From NCBI GenBank assembly GCA_030426685.1, contig JAUHYC010000011.1, forward strand, positions 1 to 64,000: a stretch of DNA of 64,000 bases. The letters are read 5' to 3'. Position numbers and translations under genes: made by a program. Under the pieces are notes generated by a model. It had not been told where the DNA came from, ran no database searches, and worked only from the letters and a program-made list of their open reading frames with translations. This stretch comes from Alphaproteobacteria bacterium (lineage in GTDB: Bacteria > Pseudomonadota > Alphaproteobacteria > Rhodobacterales > Rhodobacteraceae). Shown one piece after another: positions 26,536 through 35,682 of the stretch. How positions within the stretch are numbered: the first letter of the stretch is position 1; each line of letters opens with the position of its first letter.

Positions 26536-27924
26536 ATGGCAAATTATGACGTCATCGTAATCGGCGCCGGACCCGGCGGCTATGTCTGCGCGATCCGCTG
26601 CGCTCAACTGGGTCTGAAGACCGCCGTGGTCGAAGGGCGCGAAACGCTGGGCGGCACATGCCTGAACGTGGGCTGCATCCCGTCCAAGGCGCTGCTGCAT
26701 GCCAGCCACCAGTTGCACGAGGCCGAGCATAACTTTGCCAAGATGGGCCTGAAGGGTAAAAGCCCTTCGGTCGATTGGAAGCAGATGCAGGCCTATAAAG
26801 ACGAAGTGATTGAGGGTAACACCAAGGGCATCGAGTTTCTGTTCAAGAAGAACAAGATCGATTGGCTGAAAGGCTGGGGCTCGATCCCTGCTGCGGGCAA
26901 GGTTCAGGTTGGCGATGAAATCCATGAGGCCAAGAACATCATCATCGCGTCGGGCTCTGAGCCATCTGCGCTGCCCGGTGTCGAAGTTGACGAAAAGGTC
27001 GTGGTGACCTCGACCGGAGCGCTGTCGCTGGGCAAGATCCCCAAGAAGATGGTGGTGATCGGTGCCGGTGTGATCGGGCTTGAGCTGGGCTCGGTCTACA
27101 GCCGTCTGGGGGCCGAGGTGACGGTGATCGAATTCCTCAAGGAAATCACCCCGGGCATGGACCCCGAGGTTCAGAAGACCTTTCAGCGTATCCTCAAGAA
27201 ACAGGGTCTGAAGTTCGTCATGGGCGCTGCGGTGCAAAAGACCGAGGCGACCAAGACCAAAGCCAAGGTCACCTACAAGCTGCTCAAGGATGACAGCGAG
27301 CATGTGATCGACGCCGATACCGTGCTGGTTGCCACCGGGCGCAAGCCATATTCGGATGGTCTGGGGCTGGACGCTCTGGGCGTCGAGATGACCCCGCGCG
27401 GCCAGATCAAAGTTGGTGCCGACTGGCAGACCAATGTGCCGGGCATCTATGCCATCGGAGATGTGACCGAAGGTCCGATGTTGGCCCATAAGGCCGAGGA
27501 CGAAGGCATGGCCGCCGCCGAGCAGGTCGCAGGCAAGCATGGCCATGTGAACTATGGCGTCATTCCGGGGGTGATCTACACCTGGCCCGAAGTCGCCAAT
27601 GTTGGCGAGACCGAGGCGACGCTCAAGGAACAGGGCCGCGCCTATAAGGTCGGCAAGTTCATGTTCATGGGCAATGGCCGCGCCAAGGCGAATTTCGCCG
27701 GCGACGGGTTTGTGAAAATCCTGGCTGACAAAGAAACCGACCGCATTCTGGGCGCGCATATCATCGGCCCGGCGGCCGGGGACCTGATCCACGAGGTCTG
27801 CGTGGCGATGGAATTCGGTGCCTCAGCCGAAGATCTGGCCCTGACCTGCCATGCGCACCCGACCTATTCCGAAGCGGTCCGCGAGGCCGCACTGGCTTGT
27901 GGCGACGGCCCCATACATAGCTAA
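26536..27924 (+). CDS. lpdA: Dihydrolipoyl dehydrogenase (E3)
   Basis: It reoxidises dihydrolipoyl groups with NAD, completing the 2-oxoglutarate dehydrogenase complex. The protein has 462 residues. The FAD motif [18 protein letters not shown] opens the protein. The redox disulfide lies in [17 protein letters not shown] second NAD-binding [12 protein letters not shown] follows, and the C-terminal catalytic His-Glu lies in [14 protein letters not shown] precedes the ATG. It ends the suc operon. Confidence 0.98.
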   Translation: MANYDVIVIGAGPGGYVCAIRCAQLGLKTAVVEGRETLGGTCLNVGCIPSKALLHASHQLHEAEHNFAKMGLKGKSPSVDWKQMQAYKDEVIEGNTKGIEFLFKKNKIDWLKGWGSIPAAGKVQVGDEIHEAKNIIIASGSEPSALPGVEVDEKVVVTSTGALSLGKIPKKMVVIGAGVIGLELGSVYSRLGAEVTVIEFLKEITPGMDPEVQKTFQRILKKQGLKFVMGAAVQKTEATKTKAKVTYKLLKDDSEHVIDADTVLVATGRKPYSDGLGLDALGVEMTPRGQIKVGADWQTNVPGIYAIGDVTEGPMLAHKAEDEGMAAAEQVAGKHGHVNYGVIPGVIYTWPEVANVGETEATLKEQGRAYKVGKFMFMGNGRAKANFAGDGFVKILADKETDRILGAHIIGPAAGDLIHEVCVAMEFGASAEDLALTCHAHPTYSEAVREAALACGDGPIHS

Positions 27925-27930
27925 AACAAA

Positions 27931-27957
27931 GACCCCGGCGGCTATCTCGCCGGGGTC
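27931..27957 (-). terminator. Terminator between lpdA and tetR
   Basis: GACCCCGGCG (27931-27940) pairs perfectly with CGCCGGGGTC (27948-27957). On the minus strand it is followed by TTTGTTTTAG, so it terminates the tetR-type gene; it may also stop lpdA transcripts from the other side, although no T-tract lies there. It overlaps the 3' end of the tetR coding region. Confidence 0.8.
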
Positions 27958-28535
27958 AACCACGCCTCAAGATAGACCTTGAGCCTGTCGCTGAAGCTTG
28001 TTGAGGCATGCAGCGCGCAGTATTTCAGCGACATGGCCTGAATGGCAAAAGCCTGTACGCCTTCGGCCAGAAGATCTGAGGGCACGTCTTTGCGCACTTC
28101 GGCTTCATCAAGCCACATCATGACGACGCGAAAATATCGCTCGAAGAAGTAGGCGATCGGGCCAATTTCAGCGATTGCCACCGCGCCTGAATGCCTGATC
28201 AGCAGATCGAACACATAGCGCTCAGCCGTCATGAAGCTGTGCACGGGCTCCAGCGCGACGATGATCTCAGGCACCGTGCCGGGTGGCTTTCCCGCTTCGG
28301 CCTGATCAAGACAGGCGTTCAGTGTATCCGCCATCAGGATTTCCATCAGCGCATCCTTGTCTCGAAAATGCGCGAAGAATGTGCCTTTGGCCACGCCAGC
28401 GGCCTGAACCACGTCTTCTACGCGCAGGGCTTCATACCCTTCATTCCGGATCACGTCCTCAGCGGCCGAGATCAGCCGTGCACGGGTTTTGAGAGTTCGT
28501 TTTTGAATCGCCTTCTGCATAGGGGTTGTTTGCAT
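27942..28535 (-). CDS. TetR-family transcriptional repressor
   Basis: 197 residues with an N-terminal TetR helix-turn-helix (about 18-65, LISAAEDVIRNEGYEALRVE then AGVAKGTFFAHFRDKDAL) and a C-terminal ligand-binding helical domain of unknown effector. It is divergent from the NAD(P)H-oxidoreductase gene, with three palindromic sites between the two, so it very likely represses both. The start may be Met 6 (28520); neither start has a clear Shine-Dalgarno sequence. Confidence 0.92.
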   Translation of the reverse strand: MQTTPMQKAIQKRTLKTRARLISAAEDVIRNEGYEALRVEDVVQAAGVAKGTFFAHFRDKDALMEILMADTLNACLDQAEAGKPPGTVPEIIVALEPVHSFMTAERYVFDLLIRHSGAVAIAEIGPIAYFFERYFRVVMMWLDEAEVRKDVPSDLLAEGVQAFAIQAMSLKYCALHASTSFSDRLKVYLEAWLTPAR

Positions 28536-28540
28536 GTTTT

Positions 28541-28606
28541 TTGACCGTGGTCAAATTAGATATTGACCGCGGTCAATTTTAGACACTATAAACTGACCGT
28601 GGTCAA
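28541..28606. promoter_or_regulatory. Three TetR-type operators
   Basis: TTGACCGTGGTCAA (28541-28554), TTGACCGCGGTCAA (28563-28576) and CTGACCGTGGTCAA (28593-28606) lie in the divergent gap. The middle one is a perfect palindrome and the others differ by one or two bases. Centres are 22 and 30 bp apart. They are almost surely binding sites of the adjacent TetR-family regulator. Confidence 0.85.
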
Positions 28607-28623
28607 TTTTAGGAGAATCCCCA

Positions 28624-29217
28624 ATGCTGCCCAAGAAGATACTTGTCCTCAATGGACATCCCGCTGAAAGCAGTCTGTCTCGTGTTTTTGCGCAGACCTA
28701 TGCAGATGCCGCCGATGCCAAAGGGCACGAAGTCAGGGTCGTGCATCTGAGTGAGTTGCAGTTCGATCATGATTTCGGACAGGGCAACTACGAAGACTTC
28801 AAGCCGCTAGAGCCCGTGCTTGAACAGGTGTTGCAAGACCTCGAATGGAGCGAGCACCTGGTTCTGACCACGCCGATGTGGTGGGGAGGGCTGCCCGCCA
28901 AGCTCAAAGGGTTGATCGACCGGGTTTTCATTCCGGGCCGGACCTTCGATACAAGAAACACCACCAAGATTGGCTTTCCGGCACCAATGCTCAGCGGTCG
29001 CACGGCAAGGGTGATCCTGACATCGGACACACCTGGCTGGTTCATGCGACTGGTCTATCGACAGGCGTTGATCCGGCAGGTGCGCGATCAGGTCCTGGGT
29101 TTCGTTGGGTTCAAACCGACCCGTTTCACCTATTTCGCCGGTGCAAGCTATCCAAAACCCGGCAGCGTCGAACGATGGATCGGAAAAGTTTCCGAGATGG
29201 GCGCCGCCGCGCTTTGA
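28624..29217 (+). CDS. NAD(P)H-dependent oxidoreductase, flavodoxin-2 fold
   Basis: 197 residues of the NQO/MdaB-like flavodoxin-fold family. The FMN-binding start ILVLNGHPAESSLSRVFAQT and the loop TTPMWWGGLPAKLKGLIDRVF (split: TTPMWWGGLPAK, LKGLIDRVF) are clear. Such enzymes reduce quinones or nitro compounds by two-electron transfer. TAGGAG precedes the ATG. Regulation by the divergent TetR gene suggests induction by a toxic quinone-like or electrophilic compound, but the inducer is unknown. Confidence 0.9.
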   Translation: MLPKKILVLNGHPAESSLSRVFAQTYADAADAKGHEVRVVHLSELQFDHDFGQGNYEDFKPLEPVLEQVLQDLEWSEHLVLTTPMWWGGLPAKLKGLIDRVFIPGRTFDTRNTTKIGFPAPMLSGRTARVILTSDTPGWFMRLVYRQALIRQVRDQVLGFVGFKPTRFTYFAGASYPKPGSVERWIGKVSEMGAAAL

Positions 29218-29238
29218 TGGCGCGGCATAAACATCTTG

Positions 29239-29853
29239 CTACCACATGGTCTTGGCCGCACGGGCGTCCCATTCCTGATCATACCGGGCACCGCCTTCTT
29301 CTCCGGCGGTCATTTCCGCCAGGATTTCACCCACGCTTGGCAACCCTGTGGCATCTTCTCCACCCGACCAGGTTTGCGCCCGCATCAACGCGCGGGCGCA
29401 TTGGGTGTAGATCTCTTTGATTTCGATGAGGATCACCGTTGCCGGTCGTTTACCCAGCTTATCGAAGCGGGCGCGCAGCGTTTCATCTGCGGTCAGGCGC
29501 GCGGTTCCATTCACCCGGACCACATTGTTCGAGCCCGGCACCAGAAACATCAGTGACACACGCGGATCGCGAACGATATTGCGCAGGCTGTCCAATCGAT
29601 TGTTGCCCCGCCAGTCGGGCATGGCCAACGTGCCGGGATCAAGCTCCAGCACAACCGGGCCGTCATCCCCGCGCGGGCTGCCATCCACCCCTTCCAGACC
29701 CACGGTGCTGAGGATGCAGAGCCGCGCGGCCATGATCCATTTGCGATAGAGTGGCGTCAGGCGTCGGGCAACCTTGCGCAGCGACGGTGCGCCGGGTTGG
29801 CCGTAAAGCGCCTCAAGCGTGGCAATGTCGTCAATGAACTGCATTCGGATCAA
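29239..29853 (-). CDS. Pyridoxamine 5'-phosphate oxidase-fold (PPOX) flavoprotein
   Basis: 204 residues with a PPOX-like FMN-binding split barrel. The segments GVDGSPRGDDG, LDSLRNIVRDPRVSLMFLVPG and RVNGTARLTAD fit the family. Substrate is unknown; related proteins bind FMN, F420 or heme and reduce or oxidise small molecules. Its start overlaps the end of plsC by 23 bp on the same strand; Met 4 (29844) is an alternative start. Confidence 0.85.
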   Translation of the reverse strand: MIRMQFIDDIATLEALYGQPGAPSLRKVARRLTPLYRKWIMAARLCILSTVGLEGVDGSPRGDDGPVVLELDPGTLAMPDWRGNNRLDSLRNIVRDPRVSLMFLVPGSNNVVRVNGTARLTADETLRARFDKLGKRPATVILIEIKEIYTQCARALMRAQTWSGGEDATGLPSVGEILAEMTAGEEGGARYDQEWDARAAKTMW

Positions 29854-30571
29854 ACCCCACTTCGCGCATCAGATTGTTCGACGCTGTTTCAATCTCATCT
29901 TCCAATTGCAACAGGAATTCACGGCGCCCGACCCCCGGAACGATGGGGTCGAGAAATTCGACAATTGCATGCCCCGGTTTGCGCAGAATGCCGGTGCGTG
30001 GCCAGAAGACGCCTACATTGGTTGCGGCAGGAACGCAGGGATAACCCAGCCCTTCATACAGAACCGCGGTACCAACCTTGTAGGGTTTCGTCGCCCCCGG
30101 CGCCACACGGGTGCCCTGCGGGTAGATCACCAGCTGGCCGGGTTCGGTGAATTCCTTGGCGACATCCTTGACCATCTTGGCCACCGCCGCGCCGCGCTTG
30201 CCGCGATTGACGGGAATGCAGCCCAGCCGACGGGCATACATGCCGATGATCGGGGTCCACAGCAGTTCACGCTTCATGATGAACTTGGCGTGCGGCACCG
30301 CATCGAAAATCAGGATAATATCGAAGAACGACTGGTGCTTGGCAGCGATCACAACTTCTCCCGTCGGGACGGGACCACGCACCTCACCGCGCAGGCCGAC
30401 CATCCAGCGGGCAAGCCAGATGGTGCTGCGGGCATATATCTTGCAGGCGCGCAGGGCACCGCGTTTCGAGAACAGGGCATAGGGCGCAAAGACGAGCCCG
30501 AGCACCAGCATCCAGCCGTAGATCGTAATCACGAAGGTCAGGGAGCGGATCCATTGGAGGGCCATAGACAT
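29831..30571 (-). CDS. plsC: 1-acyl-glycerol-3-phosphate acyltransferase
   Basis: It acylates lysophosphatidic acid at position 2 in membrane phospholipid synthesis. The protein is 246 residues from ATG 30571, with an N-terminal membrane helix (about 6-33). The HX4D motif is AAKHQSFFDII and the second block is YPQGTRVAPG. AAAGGAG lies 8 bases upstream of the ATG, which overlaps the ftsX stop (TGATG). An earlier in-frame Met lies inside ftsX and is rejected. Confidence 0.93.
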   Translation of the reverse strand: MSMALQWIRSLTFVITIYGWMLVLGLVFAPYALFSKRGALRACKIYARSTIWLARWMVGLRGEVRGPVPTGEVVIAAKHQSFFDIILIFDAVPHAKFIMKRELLWTPIIGMYARRLGCIPVNRGKRGAAVAKMVKDVAKEFTEPGQLVIYPQGTRVAPGATKPYKVGTAVLYEGLGYPCVPAATNVGVFWPRTGILRKPGHAIVEFLDPIVPGVGRREFLLQLEDEIETASNNLMREVGFDPNAVH

Positions 30572-31470
30572 CAGGATAGCTCCTTTAACTTGCGGCGCGC
30601 GGCGGACCATGTGGCCAGAAAGGCGACTGCCGCGCCCAACAGGGGAATGAATGCAGGCAACACCCAGCCAGCACCCTGAAAGCCCAGCCCGGTCAGAAAC
30701 CCGCCCGCATCCGAGGCTTCGGGCAGCAGCAGCACGCCCGACATGCCCAGCAATGTTCCGACCGCCGCGCCAAAAAGCGCGCGGAAGGTGAAGCGGCGCA
30801 CGAAGGCCCCGGCGATAAAGCGGTCACGCGCACCTACCTGGCGCAGAACTTCGATGATCTGCGCGTTGGCGGCAAGCGAGGCATTGGCGGCGAGGGTGAT
30901 CATTGCCGCCGTAGCCCCGCCGATCAGCAGGATCGAAATCCAGCCCAGCCGTCGCAGCGATCTGGCCGCATCCACCAACGGCTCGCGCCAGCGGCCGTGG
31001 TCGTCCAGCACCGCACCGGGAACCTCTGCCCCCAATCGCAGGCGCAGACCTGCGGCATCCAGCCCGGGCGCGCCTTCGATGATCTCGATCAGTTGTGGCA
31101 CGGGTAGGGTGTCCAGAGGCAGGTCGGGTCCGAACCAAGGGGATAGCAACGCCGCCTGTTCTTCGTTGGTCAGAGCGCGGGCCGAGGCCACGCCGGGGGT
31201 TTGCTGCAGCACCACCAGCGCGGCCTCGGTCTGGGCGGCGCGCTGTTCTGCGGGTGCGCTGATCCGCAGCGTGGCGGCGCCTGCCAGTTCCGAGGCCCAG
31301 CGGTCCGCCAACCGGCCCGAGGCCAGCGACAGCGCCAGCGCAAACACCGCCAAAAACGCCATCGCGCCCGAGACGAACAGGGTCAACTGCGCGGTGAAGC
31401 CGGTGGGCGGCACCACGCGGTCGGCGCGGGTGTCGGGGCGCAACAGGGCGCGAATGTCGCTGCTGCTCAT
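30571..31470 (-). CDS. ftsX: Cell-division ABC transporter permease FtsX
   Basis: 299 residues with four transmembrane segments and a periplasmic domain between the first and second (about 60-165), the FtsX pattern. With FtsE it links the divisome to peptidoglycan hydrolase activation. The first helix follows VPPTGFTAQLTLFVSGAMAF. Its start overlaps ftsE by 4 bp and its stop overlaps plsC. Confidence 0.9.
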   Translation of the reverse strand: MSSSDIRALLRPDTRADRVVPPTGFTAQLTLFVSGAMAFLAVFALALSLASGRLADRWASELAGAATLRISAPAEQRAAQTEAALVVLQQTPGVASARALTNEEQAALLSPWFGPDLPLDTLPVPQLIEIIEGAPGLDAAGLRLRLGAEVPGAVLDDHGRWREPLVDAARSLRRLGWISILLIGGATAAMITLAANASLAANAQIIEVLRQVGARDRFIAGAFVRRFTFRALFGAAVGTLLGMSGVLLLPEASDAGGFLTGLGFQGAGWVLPAFIPLLGAAVAFLATWSAARRKLKELS

Positions 31471-32144
31471 AAATCCGCCCCCGCAAGCTGTAACCGGCGC
31501 TGGGAAATCCGAAGCACGCGGGCCTGGACCTGACTTTTGGCGGCGCGGATCAGGCTGAGGTCATGGGTGGCGATCAGCACGGTCTTGCCCATCCGGTTCA
31601 GCTCGATCAGCAGGCGCAAAAGACGCTGCGACATCTCCCAGTCGACATTGCCGGTGGGCTCATCCGCCAACACCACATCGGGCGACAGGATGACGGCGCG
31701 GGCTAACGCGGCGCGCTGCCGCTCACCACCGGACAACTCGGGCGGGTGCGCCTCGAGTCGCGCTCCCAAGCCGACCCAGCCCAGAAGCTCGGTCAGGTCG
31801 TTACGCTCATCGCTATCCCCGCGTCCGGACACCATCAGCGGCAGGGCCACGTTTTCGGACAGCGTCATGTGATCGAGAAAGCGGCAATCCTGATGTACGA
31901 CGCCAATCCGTCGGCGCAACAGGGCCATCTGGTCGCGGTCCAGCCGCGCAATATCCTCGCCAAATGCGCTAAGCCGCCCCGAGGTCGGCAGCAACGCCCC
32001 GTAGCAGAGCTTGAGCAGCGTGGTCTTGCCCGCGCCGGACGGGCCGGTCAGGAAATGGAACGACCCCGGCTGCAACTGCAGCGAAACATCGCTCAGCAAT
32101 TCGCCGCCGCCATAGCTGTAGCTGATATTTTCCAGCTCAATCAC
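31467..32144 (-). CDS. ftsE: Cell-division ABC transporter ATPase FtsE
   Basis: 225 residues from GTG 32144. Walker A is GPSGAGKTTL, the signature is LSGGERQRAALARA, Walker B is VVLADEPTG, and the H-loop lies in IATHDLSL. I chose the GTG because AAAGGGGG lies 5 bases before it and FtsE proteins typically start at IELENISYSY; upstream Mets (32168, 32189) lack this. It forms a complex with FtsX, encoded with a 4-bp overlap. Confidence 0.94.
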   Translation of the reverse strand: MIELENISYSYGGGELLSDVSLQLQPGSFHFLTGPSGAGKTTLLKLCYGALLPTSGRLSAFGEDIARLDRDQMALLRRRIGVVHQDCRFLDHMTLSENVALPLMVSGRGDSDERNDLTELLGWVGLGARLEAHPPELSGGERQRAALARAVILSPDVVLADEPTGNVDWEMSQRLLRLLIELNRMGKTVLIATHDLSLIRAAKSQVQARVLRISQRRLQLAGADL

Positions 32145-32326
32145 GCCTGCCCCCTTTGTTCTGCCCATCTCTTGCCCGAGCACAGCCACGGTTTCAATGC
32201 CTTAGGCGGGTCCAATTGGCGACACTTGGCCCGTGAAGACGAAAACACGCTTTGCTGTTGGGTCTTAACGGAATATCATCCCTGAAAAAACTACTATCAG
32301 GCCCGCTTGGCGAGCCAGGAGGCAGA

Positions 32327-33094
32327 ATGCGTTTAACGTGTCCGAATTGCAGTGCCCAGTACGAGGTTCCGGATGAGGTGATCCCGGAAAGCGGGCGGGA
32401 CGTTCAGTGTTCCAACTGTGAGCAGACTTGGTTTCAGGCCAAAACTCCTCAGGCCGCCGCGGTTGAACCGCCACCCACCCCAGTCGCCAAAGACGTGGCC
32501 GAAGCTGTGACCGAAGACGCGGCCCAAGAAAAAACCGAAGAGCCGGACAAGGCCGAAGAGGCAGACAAGGCCGAAGAAACCGAAGCCGCTGAAGCACAGC
32601 CCGAAAACACTGGCGAAGCGGCGACGGGCAATGTCGACCCGGCCGTTGCCAGCATTCTCAAGGAAGAGGCCGCGCGCGAGGCTGAACTGCGCGAGCGTGA
32701 GGGCGGCAAGCTGGAAAGCCAGCCCGATCTTGCACTGGACCCTCCGGCAGAGAACTCCAAGGCTAAGCCCAAACGCCCCAGCACGACCGAGACCGCCTCG
32801 GATGCGGGTCAGAAAGATGCGTTGCCGGATGTCGAGGCGATCAACTCGGGCTTGCGCAGCGACCTGACATCGGACGACGCCGAAACCGCAGCGCCGGCCC
32901 GCAGATCCGGTGGGTTTCTGCGCGGCTTTGCGCTGATCATCATCATCGGGATCATTCTGATTCTGGTTTATGGCAATGCCAATCAAATCAGCGAAGCGGT
33001 CCCGCAGGCCGATCCGGTTTTGAAATCCTATGTCTCGCTGATTGACCAGGCCCGTGTCTGGTTGGAAACCCAGACCGGTAACGCGCAGAACTAG
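32327..33094 (+). CDS. Zinc-ribbon membrane protein (MJ0042-type N-terminus)
   Basis: 255 residues. A zinc ribbon of the MJ0042 type occupies the start (C5, C8, C28, C31 in CPNC and CSNC). A long acidic, low-complexity E/A/K-rich segment follows (about 45-190). One transmembrane helix (201-217) and a short C-terminal tail end the protein. CCAGGAGG precedes the ATG. It is divergent from ftsE. The layout suggests a cytoplasmic zinc finger tethered to the membrane; partners are unknown. Confidence 0.85.
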   Translation: MRLTCPNCSAQYEVPDEVIPESGRDVQCSNCEQTWFQAKTPQAAAVEPPPTPVAKDVAEAVTEDAAQEKTEEPDKAEEADKAEETEAAEAQPENTGEAATGNVDPAVASILKEEAAREAELREREGGKLESQPDLALDPPAENSKAKPKRPSTTETASDAGQKDALPDVEAINSGLRSDLTSDDAETAAPARRSGGFLRGFALIIIIGIILILVYGNANQISEAVPQADPVLKSYVSLIDQARVWLETQTGNAQN

Positions 33095-33099
33095 ACGTC

Positions 33100-35646
33100 T
33101 CAGAACCGCTCAAGCAGACGTTTGAGGTAATCCAGCTCGATCTGTGGACGATCCTGTTCGCCGGTGCGGCGGCGGATCTCGTCCAGCAGTTCGCGCGCGC
33201 GGCGATAGACGTCCTCACCCTGCAGCAGATTGTCATCGGTCGAGATCGATCCGACGGACCCTGGTGTGCGTCCCAGCGGATCGCGGTTATTGGCTTCCAT
33301 GTCGCCTGCTTCGGTTCCCTGACCCGGCTGGTTCTGCTGGTTTTGCGCCAATGCTTCACCCAGCGAGCGCATCCCTTCGCGCAGCGCCTCCATCGCCTCG
33401 GATTGACGGTCGATGGCCTCGGCCAGATCATCGCTGCGTAGGGCATCTTCGGCCTCGTCCATGGCACGGCCCGCCCGCCCCAGCGCCTCGCGCGCAGCTT
33501 CGCCTTCGGGCGTGCCGCCACCGGGCAGGCCCTGTTCCTGACGGCGCAGCTCGTCCCGCAACGCCTGCTGGCGGTCGGCCAGTGATCCCTGACCCTGCTG
33601 GCCCTCACCGGCCTGATCCTGACCCTGGCCTTGACCACCTTGCCCTTCATGGCTTTGGCCACGTCCAAGGCCACCGCTGCGGCCTTCGTTCCCCTGGCTT
33701 TCACCGGATTGAGCGCCGGGATTGAATTGCTCCTGCAGATCGCGGAACGCCTGATCGCTGAGACCCTGCTGCTCGCGCAGCGTTTCGGCCAGACCTTCCA
33801 TCGCCTGCTGACCTTCGGACTGTCCACCCTGACCCTGCCCTTGCGTGACGCGCATGTTTTCCATCATCTGCTGGAACTCTTCCAGCGCCTGCTGCGCTTC
33901 GGCCATGCGGCCCTGTTCCATCAGTTCCTGAATGCGGTCCATCATCCGCTGCAGGTCATCCTGCGTCATCTGCAGCGTCTCACCATTGGGACCTTGCTGG
34001 CCGTCCTGCATGTCGCCGTTTTCCTGTGCCAGCCGCTGCAACTGCCGCATGTAATCTTCTGTCGCCTCGCGCAACTCCTGCATCAGTTCGGCGATTTCCT
34101 CATCGCTCGCGCCGTTCTGCATCGCCTCGGTCAGCCGTTCCTGTGCCCGGCGCATCCGTTCCAGCGCATCGGCCAGCGTGCCATCCTCGATCAATACTGC
34201 AAGATCCCAAAGGGCTTGTGCGATCTCTTCCTGCTGTTTGACATTCAAGGCACCGTGGCGGTCGAAAGTCTCTAACCGGCGCAGGATCACGCGGAGGCGC
34301 AGATAGGCGGTGTCCGAGCGGAACAGATCCTCAGGCAGGTGCGAGACCGCGCGCAGCAGTTGTGCCACGCGCAGCGCATTTTCCCGCGACCAGAGCAGAT
34401 CGCGTCGCTGTTCGATCACCGCTGCGGCCAGCGGATCAAAGAACCGCCGGGCGGGCAGTTTGGTCAGATAAGGTTCTGACATCGATTGCTGATCCGCTGC
34501 ATCCTGCGCCATCAGGGTGATTTTCACGGGTAAGTGCGCCCAGGGGTGCTGTGAGAAATCCTCGATCAGGTCTTCGGTGAAATCGGTGCGGTCACCGGTG
34601 ATCGGCATCGGCAGATCGACCGAGATCGCCTCGCGCGGTTCCGGTTCAGCGATCAGACCATATTGGCGTGTGACCGCGGCCAGGTTCAGTTCGATCCGGG
34701 CTGATCCCGTGGCGATGCCATAGTCATCGGCCGCTGCAAATGGCAGTTTCATCTGACCGCCCGCCTCAGCCTCGGCGGTGCCCGTCACCGCAATCTGCGG
34801 CGCGGTATCCGCGATGATCTTTAGCGTCCAGTCCCGCCCGGCCGGTCCGTCGATGCGCAGCTGGCCCGAGCGGTCCACCACAAAATCCTGCTCGGCCTCG
34901 GTCGCGTCCTCGGTTCCCAGCGGTGTTGTCGTCTCGGTGAGGCTGTGCGCGCCGATCTCGCCATAGAACCGCAGCGTGATGCGGCTGCCTTTGGGCATGG
35001 TCAACGTCGGATCGGTTTGATCCGCCAGATAGAGCGTTGGCAGGCCGGTATAGCGCGGCGGTTCCACCCAACCCTCCCAACTTGGTCCCTGCGCGGCCTG
35101 CGCCGTACCGGGCGTCATGTCAGCCACCGACCCGATGCGCCAAAAAGAGCCAAAGATCGCCGCCACCACAAGCGCCAGCAGCGCCGCATAGCGGATCGCA
35201 TAAGGGTCACGCGCGGCGAGTCGCAGATCCGGCTTCACAGGTTCTGCCTCTGCGGCGCGTGCGGCCATCCGGACCTGATGCGCCCGCCACAGAGCGACCG
35301 AGTCCGCATCTATCGCCCCGATGGCTTGATCGTCCAGCAGCGCCTGAATCGGACGCCCCGGCAGGGTTTCGTCCAGCCGCACCAGCGCCGCAGCCCGCGT
35401 CGGTAGTTTGAATCTCCGCAGACCCAGTATCGCCGTTGCAATCAGGCCGAGCAGGCCGATACCGGCGGAAATCCAAACGGTTTCGACACGCACAAAATCC
35501 TGCACCCCAAGCATCAGGGCCGCCAGGATCGCCATCAGGATCGAGAAAAACGGCCAGAAGGCGCGCAGGACCTGCTCGGCCAACATCCCCGCATGTGTCA
35601 GCCACAGGGACAATTTCGGAATTGGCAGGTTTTGGGTGTCGCGCAA
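33100..35646 (-). CDS. TIGR02302-family large membrane protein
   Basis: 848 residues. Two or three N-terminal membrane segments (about 28-82 and 151-169) precede an immunoglobulin-like periplasmic region. The long C-terminal half is rich in Gln, Gly, Glu and coiled-coil helix (QQGPNGETLQMTQDDLQRMM, then Q/G-rich repeats from about 600). This matches TIGR02302, an alphaproteobacterial family of unknown function. It is the last gene of the argH-lipoprotein-lysA run, 36 bp after lysA. Confidence 0.9.
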   Translation of the reverse strand: MRDTQNLPIPKLSLWLTHAGMLAEQVLRAFWPFFSILMAILAALMLGVQDFVRVETVWISAGIGLLGLIATAILGLRRFKLPTRAAALVRLDETLPGRPIQALLDDQAIGAIDADSVALWRAHQVRMAARAAEAEPVKPDLRLAARDPYAIRYAALLALVVAAIFGSFWRIGSVADMTPGTAQAAQGPSWEGWVEPPRYTGLPTLYLADQTDPTLTMPKGSRITLRFYGEIGAHSLTETTTPLGTEDATEAEQDFVVDRSGQLRIDGPAGRDWTLKIIADTAPQIAVTGTAEAEAGGQMKLPFAAADDYGIATGSARIELNLAAVTRQYGLIAEPEPREAISVDLPMPITGDRTDFTEDLIEDFSQHPWAHLPVKITLMAQDAADQQSMSEPYLTKLPARRFFDPLAAAVIEQRRDLLWSRENALRVAQLLRAVSHLPEDLFRSDTAYLRLRVILRRLETFDRHGALNVKQQEEIAQALWDLAVLIEDGTLADALERMRRAQERLTEAMQNGASDEEIAELMQELREATEDYMRQLQRLAQENGDMQDGQQGPNGETLQMTQDDLQRMMDRIQELMEQGRMAEAQQALEEFQQMMENMRVTQGQGQGGQSEGQQAMEGLAETLREQQGLSDQAFRDLQEQFNPGAQSGESQGNEGRSGGLGRGQSHEGQGGQGQGQDQAGEGQQGQGSLADRQQALRDELRRQEQGLPGGGTPEGEAAREALGRAGRAMDEAEDALRSDDLAEAIDRQSEAMEALREGMRSLGEALAQNQQNQPGQGTEAGDMEANNRDPLGRTPGSVGSISTDDNLLQGEDVYRRARELLDEIRRRTGEQDRPQIELDYLKRLLERF

Positions 35647-35682
35647 TGCGGGCCTCCTGATCGGGCCCGCGCGGTTATCGCG

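Noticed and set aside
26410-27792. Minus-strand frame (460 codons) opposite lpdA
   Set aside because: Shadow of lpdA with His/Leu/Gln-rich composition and no recognisable domain.
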